Part shown: piece by piece, positions 48,639-60,559 of the stretch | Layout: each line of letters starts with the position of its first letter | Position numbering within the stretch: the stretch's first letter is position 1 | Assembly: GCA_963920665.1 (NCBI GenBank) | Contig: OY987272.1 | Location: forward strand, 7,755,001-7,819,000 | Reading direction: 5' to 3' | Origin: Straminergon stramineum | Taxonomy: Eukaryota > Streptophyta > Bryopsida > Hypnales > Calliergonaceae | Length of the DNA stretch: 64,000 nt | Made by a program: the position numbers and the translations under genes | The notes under the pieces: model-generated | Database searches by the model: none | The model's input: the letters and a program-made list of their open reading frames with translations, nothing else | What the model was told of the DNA's origin: nothing

Positions 48639-50107
48639 ATGGCCTCCCAGACTGCCGTGAGCCCCGCGCTCCCCAGGGGACAGCCTCGTGCGGACGGGCC
48701 GGCGTGCGTGTTGGGCATCGGCACCGCCGTGCCTCCCACGGAGTTTCTGCAATCGGAGTACCCGGAGTTCTTCTTCAACATCACCAACTGCAGCGAGAAG
48801 GAGGCGCTCAAGGCCAAGTTCAAGCGCATCTGTAAGTGACTGGCCAGCTGCCGCATCTAAATGTTATGCACTTTGAACAGTTGTCTGAACACTCATTATT
48901 CCTGCCCACCTGGCTTACTTGCTTGCCGATGATGGAATCCCACTCTTTAAGTAGCTCATTGTACGTGGGTGATGGAATTTGAATTCTGATGCAAGCTCTG
49001 TTTCCGAGTCTACCCAATTTGATTTGAATGGCCCGATGCATGTGCATGGGGTGGTGCGCTACTGCAAAATAATGAAATTGACGTGAAGTATATGTGTGAT
49101 CCCATGCCACAGGCGACAAGTCTGGCATCCGGAAGCGCCACTTGTTCTTGACGGAGGAGGTGCTGAAGGCCAACCCAGGCATCTGCACCTACATGGAGCC
49201 CTCGCTGAACGCGCGCCACGACATCGTGGTGGTGCAGGTGCCCAAGCTCGCGGCCGAGGCCGCGCTGAAGGCCATCAAGGAGTGGGGGGGCCGCAAGTCC
49301 GACATCACGCACATCGTGTTTGCCACCACCAGTGGCGTGAACATGCCCGGCGCCGACCACGCGCTGGCCAAGCTGCTGGGCCTGAAGCCCACCGTGAAGC
49401 GCGTCATGATGTACCAAACCGGGTGCTTCGGCGGCGCCTCGGTGTTGCGCGTGGCCAAGGACTTGGCCGAGAACAACAAGAACGCGCGCGTGCTGGCCGT
49501 GTGCAGTGAGGTGACGGCCGTGACGTACCGCGCCCCGAGCGAGAATCACTTGGACGGGCTCGTGGGGTCGGCGCTGTTCGGGGATGGCGCGGGCGTGTAC
49601 GTGGTCGGGTCGGACCCCAAGCCGCAAGTGGAGAAGGCCTTGTTCGAGGTCCACTGGGCCGGGGAGACCATCTTGCCTGAAAGTGACGGCGCCATCGATG
49701 GCCATCTCACGGAAGCGGGGCTCATCTTCCACTTGATGAAGGACGTGCCCGGGCTGATTTCGAAGAACATCGAGAAGTTTTTGACGGAGGCGCGCAAGTG
49801 CGTGGGTTCCCCTGCGTGGAACGAGATGTTCTGGGCCGTGCACCCCGGAGGCCCCGCTATTCTGGACCAGGTGGAGGCCAAGCTGCAGCTGTCCAAGGAC
49901 AAGATGCAGGGCAGCCGCGACGTGTTGCTGGAGTACGGCAACATGTCGAGCTCGTCGGTGTTGTTCGTGTTGGACCAGATTCGTCAGAGATCGTTGCAGA
50001 TGGGTTCTTCCACGCTCGGGGAGGGCAGCGACTTCGGGTTCTTCATCGGCTTCGGGCCTGGACTGACGCTGGAGGTGCTGGTGCTCCGGGCCGCAGCCAA
50101 TCAATGA
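48639..50107 (+). CDS. CHS: Chalcone synthase, right copy, 2 exons, 395 aa
   Basis: Exons 48639-48831 and 49113-50107; the intron (GTAAGT donor) interrupts the Cys65 codon. It is the mirror image of the left CHS: every coordinate sums to 83552 with its partner (for example 49113 + 34439). The encoded protein, intron and flanks show no difference to my eye. The complete catalytic triad (Cys169, His308, Asn341) and both gatekeeper phenylalanines are present, so both copies should be functional. The two genes are divergent: their 5' ends face each other across 13.7 kb. The alternative of stilbene synthase or another type III PKS is less likely, because the unmodified CHS gatekeepers and GFGPGL signature are kept and the sequence resembles moss CHS. 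Confidence 0.95.
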
Positions 50108-50370
50108 TTGAGGTCACGAATATAGAATTTCGGTCCATTGTTTCTGTGAATTGATTTTTGGTGCTGATGATCCCATCAGTGTGCAATAAGTGTACAGAGG
50201 TCGAAATTAGATCAACACTCTTCGTAGTTCGGTAGGTCCATTCATGAGTTGCATTGGTTGCACCTCCATTCATTCATGTGCAGGTCTGTGCATTGTGATT
50301 TCCAATTGAAATCCGCAGTCGATCAGCAGGAGGAATTGTTTCAAGAAAATCATTCAATGACTGAGTTTCC

Positions 50371-53300
50371 CCAATGCGACTTTCCATTTTTACCCTTGCC
50401 GCACATCGATTGCATGACTTTCAGTCTGCTGTTTTTTTTCTTTACAATTGAATTCAGGTATACGTGACCTTAATCCAGTCGGTTGTAGGGTGCAAGTACA
50501 AGAGCTGGACCCCGAGCAACTTGATCCGCATCTAAAGTGTTGCAGACTGAGATCTCTGAGCGGTTTCTACTTTCGTTTTTGCTCTCGTTTATACTGAGCT
50601 CCAGAATCAATTTTAGCTTTTCAGAGCTCGGAGATGAGTGAAGTGAGTGTTGCAGACAGTGGAACATGTGGATTATTTTCCAGCGTCCCCCAAAACGTGC
50701 TTGCAGAGTTATTGATTGTGAATGTGGGTATTTTCTAAAACGATCGAACTTGGTCGCTCCCAAGGGGAATTTTAGTTTGGTGCAACTCAGTGTTCAACCT
50801 GTTCCTCCCCCAAGGGCCGTGAATTTGACTGGTTTTCCTCCATTTTCTTCTTGGACCGGTCTCATTTAGTTTCGTCACGTCCTCGTATTCGTTGAAAATC
50901 GATTCTTGCTCTTTAGTATGACATTCACTGGAAGCTTGTTGTGTCAATGGATGTGCAAATTACATTTCGTGCATAACATTGTGCACCGCCAACCTAGGAT
51001 TTCCACCCCATCCCTCTTCCGGCTCCCAAAATCGTTTCGTTTTCTTCTTTACTGAGGGTACGCCACACCATTTCAATGGAATTGAGCCAAGTTTTGGAGT
51101 GAATCCTACCTCATTCATGAAGCAGCGTAAACTCCAGAGGATCTCCCGGAGCCTGACATATATAGGCATGGATAGGAACATCTAGATTTCATGGGCAATT
51201 GCACAAAATTAGAGAATCTGGTGTTCTGAAATTCTGACACTAAGGAGACGTTCCTGTCCAAATAGAATCATTCATTGTTCTGATTCCTATTTGACTATGT
51301 ATTTTTTTTTGTTTTTTTTGTTTTTTTTTGACACAAATGAAACGGAATTTCATTGTAGAGATAGTGTGACTATGTTTTCACTTTCATATCCTAGATGTGT
51401 TTACCATCAATTCTATGAAACCATCCCATCTAGATTTTGGCCTAAAATATATAGACTCCATGCATGAGGGCATGGGGGTTGATTTTGGCTACACCTATTT
51501 GAAAATTCACATTTTATACATATGGAGTCCAAAAAAATACATTCTAGAAAAACTAGAACCCCCTTGCAACCAACTACAAGACTAAACAAAAACTACAACA
51601 AAAGCTTTGACAATTCAATAAGAGGAACCATCCTCAATCCCTTAATTGAAGCTTACACTGAGGCATTTGTGTAGTGTCAACTCCGCTTAATTTGGCTCTT
51701 TGTGTATTCAATTGGTCTTTGTAAGTGAGAATGGCTTCAACCATGACAAGCTTCCCTTGTCCCTAAGTACAAGGCGGAATAGGGAATTTGCTTGCAAACC
51801 CCTTTCAAAGAATTTTTTTTAAATAATATTTTTTAATAGCTTTCTAAATCCGGGAGAAACTCTTGATTTAGAAAAATATTTGTCTTTAATGAATTTTCAA
51901 ACTCAAATGCTTCAAGGAATGTTTGGTGTAGATTGGCTTGAGAGAAGACAAGGATTGTTTTCTCAGAAACACCAACTAGCCCTACTCAATAGAATACTAT
52001 CAATGGAAAAAAAATAAAATCTCTCCTTTTCCAAAAATATTCATATAAATAAACTTGCAAGTATGATTAACCTAAATACAAATATAGATACAAGTACAAA
52101 TTTGAAATCCCATATTGTTTGTCAAAATGACACAACTATCCATTATCCACTCAAACATAACATCAACAAAGTTATAATTATATCTTAGCCAATGAGAGGT
52201 CATTCTAAGAAAAAAGATTCTATAGATAGAGCAAGTCAGCAAAGGATGGTTGGTAAGTTGGTTGGAGCAAATAGTTGATGGGCATGAATTGGTAAAATTT
52301 TAGTTTCTCTTGCATATTATAGTTGATTATAAGACTTTGAAAATAATCTTCCATTGCTCACATGTGAAAATTGGCATAGATATTCTTCACTAGTCATTTT
52401 TTTATTTGTTCCCAAAAGGCAAATTTTTCTTCTATGAAATTTTTGAAATATGGCCCTTGCAAATCATTTTGACTGAGGGAAAAAAATGTTGTATTTTATA
52501 AAAATTGAGATATGTTTGTAAATATTTCAAAATCCAAGGGATGAAATTCTTTGAAAATTAAAGTGCTTACTAATTTGATGGTAGTGAACAAGATCATGTG
52601 GTCAAATTGTTGAAAAATGAATTCTACGAAACAATTAAACATTTCTCTTTAAGAAAAAGCAATTTTGAAGTCATTTTGAAGGGAAGATTCCTTTGGAACT
52701 TTCAAGGTTAAATTTTTGAAAATATTTATTATTTCACTTTATTATACTATATTGTAAGACTTGTAGAGTTTTCTTAACCCCTAAGCAATTTGAAGTCCAT
52801 ATTCTAAAAGATAATTGACTGAGCACTTCAAGGCCAATGTTTTGTCCTAATAACTTCATCTAAAGTAATTCATGAATTTATAAATATAATCCTTATTTTT
52901 TAACAAATAGATAGAATTGAAGTATAGGGTCATTGCAAGAAACACCTTCCGTTTTCCATAGCGTTTTGAAAAACCAGTTTGTATTCAATGCTATAACTTT
53001 TGATTTATAAGCCCAATGCCCAAACCAAAAAATTCTGTCATAGAATTCTTGATTTCAATTGTATCCCTTATTTTTTTCTTAAATTTAAAAATTTATATTT
53101 AAAAATCAATTTCATTAATATGTCACACTTTCAGGTTTGGAGATTTTTTATACTAAATACCGGTTCAAATTAATGATTTTTCGCTGAAATTTCTGTAGTA
53201 TATTTCTACAGTAGGTAGACATGTCCCTACTAAAGGGCATCATTGAAAAAACATCATTTTATGTCCTCCACGTTTGCGCAAAGAGGCCTCCCTTATGAGT

Positions 53301-55798
53301 TCACTTATAAACATTAGAAATCTTTTTTACCTCATTTTTTTAACCAAATCTCATCACCATGAAGTCTTTTCCCATGTCAAATTTTTTGGTTTTTTGAAAA
53401 GTTATTTTCCTATTTTCTACAAATTAAAATGTCCTAATTGAATTTTCTTCACCATAATTCTATGTCCAAAAAGTTGTCCTAGTAAATACAATTGGGACAT
53501 TTTTATTTATAGAAAACAGGAAAATAAATTGTAGATAACCTAGTTGGATTTTAATTGTGTAAATTTTTGCATAATTTTGGGTGTATTTTGATGTTTTTGT
53601 ATGATTGTTGGTTGTTCATTTCACTTAATGGGGTTCTTTTGTTCAGTGTTAATTCAATTTGGAGCCTTTGTGAATTTCCTAGTTGGTTGGTTAGGACATT
53701 GTGGGGTTAGTTCTAGTTGGAGTGAACGAGGTTGCTGGTGGTAAAGGTAGGTTGGTTGGTGGTTAAGTCCTAGTGGGCATAGTTTTAGGTTTGCCGAGTT
53801 GGAGTTTTCTTGTGTCAATTCGAGTTGATTCTTTTATTATGTTAAATTTGGTGGATTGGTTAATTTGGTTAGTCCAATCTGAATTAGCTTGGTTTGTATG
53901 TTGTTCCTAATAAGGCTGGTTGGTGGTTTGATTTCATTTCCACTCCGAATGCTTAGTCGGTTGATGTCCAAGTAGGCGGTGCTTGTTATTAGTACCGTGT
54001 TGGAATCCAGATTGTATTTTCTTTGCCAATTCGGGGGAGGGGTCAGTTGAGTCAGTTGAATTGGCCAATTCGGTTGTTACGGTTAGTCTTCTTCTTCTCT
54101 GGTTCCTATTGGAAATTTGCTTTGGCAATTTTTCTTTTACCCACTGTTGAGCATTGCTAATGCGTGTCCCAGCTAGTTTGAGCTGTGTAGTCTTCTTTTG
54201 TGTTTGAGTTTGATTTTGTGTATGTGTGTGTGTCTGAGTGGAGTGTCATGTGGTTGTTAATGTGCTGTGAAGTTGATCTATGTCTAAGTTGGAGAATGTG
54301 TTTATTGGAAAATTAGTTGAAATGGAGATGAGTCCTAGTTGTGCAGTTAATGAGATGAAATGTCTATGAGCAATTCAGTTCTCATGTTGGTATTCTATGC
54401 AAGGAGAAGTTGTGAATCCTAATTGGTGATTTAGTGAGAGAAATGTGGTGAAATTGGAAGTTCTGATAGGAGTTAGCATATGGATTAAGAGCAAATTGAT
54501 AGGAATCAATTATAGATCCTAGTTGGGATGTTGTGCAAAAATGTTTAGCTATTTGGTTGTACATCCTATAAACATTTGTAACGGTGATTTGATCACCAAT
54601 TCAGAAATTAAAATATGAAAATGTTTTCAGTAGAATTGAAATGTGAAGTTGGAATTGTGTATGATTGTTGAGTGTTAAATCTAATTGTCAAAGTCTAATT
54701 GGAGAAGTTTGCATGTGTCTATATGTCATGGATGAGAAGAAGAATAAATCCAAATTGGCATGTAAGAGTTGTGAATTTTGCCGTAAGCAAAATTATCCAA
54801 AGCCAGTTTATGTATTAGCAGTGATTCCCAAGTTGGAAAAAAAAGATCCTGTGGTTTTTGAAAGTAAGAACAAGAGCTAGATTGTCAAAATTTTACCCAA
54901 GTAGGAAGTTTACAGCAAATCAAGTTGTACCCGATTTATAAGCCAATTTGGAAGAAAGAAAGTTTGAAGGAGATAAAGATAAAGGAGAGTAAAGTATTAA
55001 AGATTAAAGAAATAATTTGGACTACTTGGCTAGAAGTTATGGCCTTTCAAAGTTGGGGGTGTCCCAGTGATGCCGAGACACCTAAGGGCTAGGAGTGAGG
55101 GGTTCCCAAGGAATCACTCAAGGAAGTATGGCACACAGCATATCATTGGAAAGCCATGAAGACAAGGAAGCTATAATGCCAAGAATTATGAGGTTCTGAG
55201 CTATGAGCCTAAAGTTAAGGCCAAGAGAAGGGCCATGGTGAAGCTGTGACGATGCTTTTAATGAACCCGAATCTTTGGAGGGCCATAACTTTGTGAGATC
55301 TAGTCTAAATGGAACAAGTGAGTAGTCCATCAACATTTAATTGTTGTGTAGATATCCAAAATGGTCTTGCATGTGGGATTTGGAGCCCTAACTGCAAAGT
55401 TACGCCATTTGGAAGTTAAAAAATCAAAATGGGATTGTAACTTGGTGATTTTGGTTGGAAATGGGTGGTTTTCCAAAACCCAAGGGAATTTGGGAGGTTC
55501 CTTTGATCCACAAGAGGTGTGTGTGCCGAATACCATAGAAAGTACTATAGCAAGGGTTGATCTCCCTCCTCCCTCTCTTTTGGAGCCTTGATGAGTCCCG
55601 GTGACTCAAGGTTGTTGATGCAACTTCACCACCAGCTTGAAGGCACTACATGACACTTGTGTGTGTGTCCCATGTCACCGGTTTGATAGAGTCTACGGCT
55701 TGGTAGGCCATTTTCAATATGTCCCAAATTGTGAGTCCTGAATAGTTTTGGTTTGAAAGTAGTAAATACACAATAGACCTAGTATAGAGTGGGGTAAC
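50371..55798. other. Intergenic DNA right of the CHS palindrome
   Basis: 50371-51200 has moderate GC but only short open frames with no recognisable family. Beyond it is AT-rich. Poly-T tracts at 51303-51330; TG-rich microsatellite at about 54215-54233; 53160-53330 is an inverted relative of 37380-37570. No gene. Confidence 0.35.
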
Positions 55799-55801
55799 AC
55801 T

Positions 55802-56013
55802 CACTACAAGAGAAAGGGGTGTTTTAAATGGGGTTTTAAATGTAGTCCTAGACATAAAATTTTAAGTAATGACCTTTAAGGAGATTTTCAATAAAAATTT
55901 ACTAGAAATACATGTATTTTTAGTAAATTTTTATTGAAAATCTCCTTAAAGGTCATTACTTAAAATCTTATGTCTAGGACTATACTTTTAAAACACCCCT
56001 TTCTCTTGTAGTG
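55802..56013. mobile_element. CACTA-type hairpin MITE, 212 bp
   Basis: Begins CACTACAAGAGAAAGGGGTG and ends with its complement. Direct ACT trinucleotides (55799-55801 and 56014-56016) form the 3-bp target duplication expected of CACTA/CMC transposons. Nearly the whole element folds on itself around a short centre at about 55905-55920. Confidence 0.9.
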
Positions 56014-56366
56014 ACTCAAGGGTGGTTAGGATTGTGGTAAGTAGTGCTACCACAATTCCTAGCACAGTAAGATGGAAGTTCCGCCCCATGTCACCAAATG
56101 ATATGTCAAGTGTTATGTGTAGAGTGTACATTAGTAGTCCCGAGGACTGGGACTTAATAATATGAGTTAAAAATAAGAACTAATGTTGTGGGTATGTAGC
56201 ATGTGCAATATTAGTTACTTGTGACCCCAAAAGATACTAGAATCGAAGCATGGTAAGCTTAGAAAGTTGTGAAGGATCTCTAAAGGCTACTTGGAGTTGG
56301 AAGGTGTTACTAGGGCAGCTACAATGACTGTATAAATATTGAATTGTTGCAAGATTAAAGGCCATG

Positions 56367-56515
56367 CACTAGAAGAAAACTACATTGTTTTTAACAAAAC
56401 CCTAATGACGCATTTTTTTGTTTTCTACCCCAAACGCAAAATCTGCGTTTGGGGTAGAAAATAGAAAAATGCGTCATCAGGGTTTTGTTAAAAACAACGT
56501 AGTTTTCTTCTAATG
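56367..56515. mobile_element. CACTA-type hairpin MITE, 149 bp
   Basis: Begins CACTAGAAGAAAACTACATT; the right end complements to CATTAGAAGAAAACTACGTT. ATG on both sides (56364-56366 and 56516-56518) is the target duplication. The centre is the palindrome ACGCAAAATCTGCGT. Its interior is unlike the other CACTA MITE 350 bp away, so this is a second family. Confidence 0.88.
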
Positions 56516-57017
56516 ATGACTCTAGAACATCCTTTACAAACAAAAGAACATTGACCAAAAAGGATTCCGCAACAAGCAACTTGACCTTTCAAAATCTGAG
56601 CAAAATCGCTATAACTTGAATTCTAAAGGAAGTGACAACAAATTTAGTGGAGATTACTACACAAGTACAAATGAGGCCATCTTGTATGACACAAACCTCA
56701 AAAGACTCTCAAGTTGTGTCTACAATTAGCATCCCAACAATCTCTTACATAGCTAACCAAGAGAAAACAAAGTAAGGAGATATAAGTAATAGGCATGAGG
56801 GACGGTGGATCTATGAATTGCAATATGAAGTAAGGATCTAGAAGGTGAATTTGCACAATTAGGGTTGTTAAGTTTGCCCCAAAACCTAGGTATGTGTTTG
56901 TGGGTGCTTGATTCCTATCATTGGAATTAAGCGAACACAACCGGGTTCTTGTGTTGTCAAATTGTCCTATGGGTGTCTATACATTAAGTCCAAATTAGGG
57001 TTTTTTTTTCATTTTTT

Positions 57018-57262
57018 ACGAAGTGCCAAAGTGGCGATATTAAATGTTATAGTGGTGCTCCAAATTACAACATTCATTCACATATTGGATGTATAATATG
57101 TTTTCATCCACAATTTAGCAATTTCATCTAAGATTTTTTTTCCATTTGAAGTTGTTTGGTGATTTCATCCAAGTTTTTTGACATTTTTTTGGCATTTTTT
57201 AGCCAAATTAATTTTTTTTGGTGCAATCTAGCACCAAAAGGCCAAAAAAAAGCCCTGGCCCA
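57018..57262 (-). repeat. Dispersed repeat family R250, most diverged copy
   Basis: Keeps GAAGTGCCAAAGTGGCGAT at one end and GGTGCAATCTAGCACC at the other in the same order as the other copies. The interior is rich in TTTCATCC-type words and strongly changed. Confidence 0.5.
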
Positions 57263-59817
57263 AATATGCCTTTCAAAAAATGGATCTTCAGTATAAAAGT
57301 TCTACTCTGAATCCCCTAATTGAAAAATCAATCTACTTCAAAACAAATTAGTAAATGGCTTTAGCCTTAGGATTTAACTCCCAAATTAGGCCCACAAAGG
57401 ATTAATCAATCAAGAGAACAAATTAGGTTAGGTTGTAGGATTTCTAATACCCTTTCCAAAATGATAAAGAACTCTCAAATCCAACTTTTCTATGACAAGA
57501 TAATTGTGGATGAAGTTTGGTTTCCAATCTAATGGTTAAAACTTCATCTTGTCATTTGCTTCTATGCTTACTATTGAAGTCTAATTTTTTTTTGTGTTAG
57601 TCTTAGTTTTCACTTCTTCACCTAAATTCTGACTTTTAGGAAATTAGGTCAACTCTAGTTGGCTTTCATCCAAATCAACTCCTAACTTGATCAAAAGTTC
57701 ATCCTACTCTAACTTCTTTGATAATAATCTGATTTCTATGTAGTAAATACTAAGTAGTTTTGGAGACCTAAAATTATTATATAAAAGACTTTGATCCTAA
57801 CTTATTTCTAATATTCTTTTAAAGATTCCCTAACTATTCTATTGGTTCCTACTATGTTTTTCAGTTTTAACTCTACTTTCTATTTTTTTCAAAACCTAAA
57901 GTAATCCTGAGTCAAAGTATTTTAAAGAACCTTCCAAAATAAATAAAATACAATTATAGTAAACTGGCCAACCACTGCATAGACAAAATTCAAATCTTTC
58001 TCCATATAAAGATAGAGACTTGCATGTTTTGAAAGTTGGCGTGATTATTAAATGTCATGTTAAGATTCACCTTCAAAAATCAAAATGCAAAAAGATTTCT
58101 TCCTACAAATTTTATTGCAATCTAAAGGTGATGAAGCTAAAAATCTAGTTAAAAATTTCTTGCATCTCTTCATTGCACAATGTGCAATCATTGGGTGGTG
58201 ATACAAAATTTTATTTCTATGGCAATTGAAATGGTAGTTGTATCATGCAGTTAGTGTATGGTAAGTGGCAACGGTTGTTGTGTGATTTTGGATGTGTGCG
58301 GTAAATGGCAAGTTTACTCTACTTTTGACCTTGTAAGTAAAATTTATTCATAGATGAAAAATGCCCACTTTCTGGTGTTCAAAACTTCATCTATTAAGTT
58401 CTTCTACTTGGTAATTCCAAATTAACTTTTGTTTTTATTTTTGATCCCTACTTTTAATCTAGACGCCAAGATTGTTTTTTTTCCTTTGGGATGAATTCCT
58501 AATTATTCATCCAATTCTAAGTCTACTTTTCATCCATCTATAATTTCTAGAGTTTTGTCTATTTTGTAGGTTTAATATCTTTTTTGGAAAGCTATTGTAC
58601 ACATCTAACTACTTTTGAATTCAAATCCTACTTTTTAGGTGAGCTTGGTGGTCTGAATCTAATTTCTATCTTCTATTGCTAATGTTTTCACTTCAGTTAA
58701 TACTTTTTGTGAAAATGAGCAATGGGAAAAAAAGGATTCAAAGACTCACCTCAAATCTTGCAGACTCAATGAATGCATTTTTGTATTCCATATCCATGAC
58801 TCCATTGTGAACTCCTCCAACTTCTATTCGTACTTGTGTCATATTTGGCAATGGTATTTGGAAGCAATATTGTGGCTAATTTGCTCCAAGTCTTCTTCCC
58901 TTGTTTTCCAACCTCTTTTTTTTTTTTCTATATCTTCTTTCTAATTTTTTTCCTTTTCTTTTAAGATATTTTTGTAAACCAAATCCTATCAAATCTAATC
59001 TCCAAATGTCTTGCTAATTTATCAAGAAGCAAAAAAATACTTGAAAACAAGTGGATTTGACTTCTACTAACTAATTCCTAGAATCAAAATAAGTCCACTA
59101 TTCTCTCTTTTTTGTTTTTTCTATTTGTCTTCTATTTAACTTCCAAACCAACCCTCGATTAGTGAACCAACATTCCCTAATGGATAGTTCGTATTCAATC
59201 TCCCATTTTCTTCCTTCCACCTACTTCCTAATTGCTAACTTATAACACTAACTAACACTTGTATTGTACTTAGTCTCACACTTCCAATTTGCAATTTGAG
59301 TCCAGAGCTTCAAAATTTGAGATGTGAGCCAAATTGTTTGAGCAACTAGGAGATCAAGATCATGGTTGTTCGGCCGAACAACTTGACAACATGACAAATA
59401 CGACATCCAACATGTCTAGTAGACCCCCCTTGTCCGTCTAATAAAGTCAACTATAAGGTTGATTTTCAAATAAAGCACTTTCTATTTCCAATCTTGACAT
59501 ATTTGAGTTTCATTTTATTGAAGTGTCTCAATTTAATAATCACTTATTACATTCTAAAATATGGATCATAAATAAAGGAGATTTCAAATTGTCTCTGCTG
59601 TTAGGATAAGGCCTTATGCGACAAAATTGTCTAGTGTATGTAACACACAACATTAGACAAACAACCCGAACCCCAAAATGCGTTCGACAGAACAACCCTG
59701 ATCAAGATGAGTTTGTCAGTTGAACAGAGTGTATGGAGCCTCCATGGCTACAGTCAAAGATGGTTGACTTTGGGAGTTGACTTGGTGTGTGTACCCCCTC
59801 CTTCTGCCCTCCAGATT

Positions 59818-60057
59818 CTACATTAAATAGTGAAATTAGGTAAACCCTCACTAATTTCTCGACATTCCATACTATATAAATCTTTACCGTTTATGTACAA
59901 AAATGCACTACTTTTTAATTAAGTATTGTTGTCATTGGGACTCATGAACCTCCAAGTGTACAAATGAAAATATTTTCTTAGAAATATTTGTTGACTTTGA
60001 TGGCTTATAAAGTAACTTTCTTGGGGTAAGGCAACCTAATTTCACTATTTAGTGTAG
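59818..60057. mobile_element. Inverted-repeat element, about 240 bp
   Basis: The left end CTACATTAAATAGTGAAATT and the complemented right end CTACACTAAATAGTGAAATT match over about 24 bases with one or two differences. AT-rich interior; no target duplication recognised. Confidence 0.55.
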
Positions 60058-60205
60058 TTGGAAGAAAACTCAATGTGGTTATGGCAATTTCAAATTTTGA
60101 GTGGAGAGGTTGTTAGAGGCCAGGGCTTCCAAACACTTCGACTTGTTGTCACACTCTTCCACCTGCAAATTCTCAAAATGCCAAATTGGTTTTCTTTAAG
60201 CAGAT

Positions 60206-60439
60206 TTCACCCTAGAATGTCGGGATGGTGACCATGGAAATCAAGCATTTTGGAACCATGTGACATCATCCACTTAAAAAAAATCAAAAATACTCATTGG
60301 GAGTCAAACTACTATATGTAGAAGATCTCCCCTTTCCACCCCTAATTCTGAGGATGAATAGTTGCAATTTTGTTCTACAAAGGAGAATTCCTTGACATTC
60401 ATTGGACAAAAAACATCCGCTACGTCATTTAGGGGTTAA
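60206..60439 (-). mobile_element. M235 MITE family, best preserved copy (234 bp, TTAA type)
   Basis: Read on the minus strand it begins TTAACCCCTAAATGACG and ends with the complement of TTCACCCTAGAATGTCGG. The interior CCCAATGAGTATTTTTGATT...GGATGATGTCACATGGTTCC is shared with copies at 16714-16913, about 345-524 and about 26150-26332. It sits 120 bp from the 60560-61539 element. Confidence 0.7.
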
Positions 60440-60559
60440 AATTCCTACTCCCTTGGGTTTTTTCTTGCCAATTAAATTCAGCCTTAGTGTTCCAGTTTGA
60501 TTCCTCCTTTAAAAAATCAAAATTGGTCATTCCAGTATGGATGGTACAGGAGGAGGTCC

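Larger units (their letters stand above)
47344..50370. repeat. Right arm of 3,027-bp inverted duplication (contains CHS)
   Basis: Mirror of 33182-36208. Sequence outside both arms is unrelated: at the outer edge the right side continues CCAATGCGAC while the left differs, and at the inner edge similarity stops after AAAAACTAC. The spacer between arms (36209-47343) is 11,135 bp. Confidence 0.95.
56519..60205. other. Repeat-derived intergenic DNA
   Basis: No gene. Includes an R250 copy, two GATGAAGTT modules (about 57485 and 58335), the 240-bp inverted-repeat element at 59818, and a perfect 18-bp palindrome GTTGTTCGGCCGAACAAC at 59365-59382. Confidence 0.35.
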
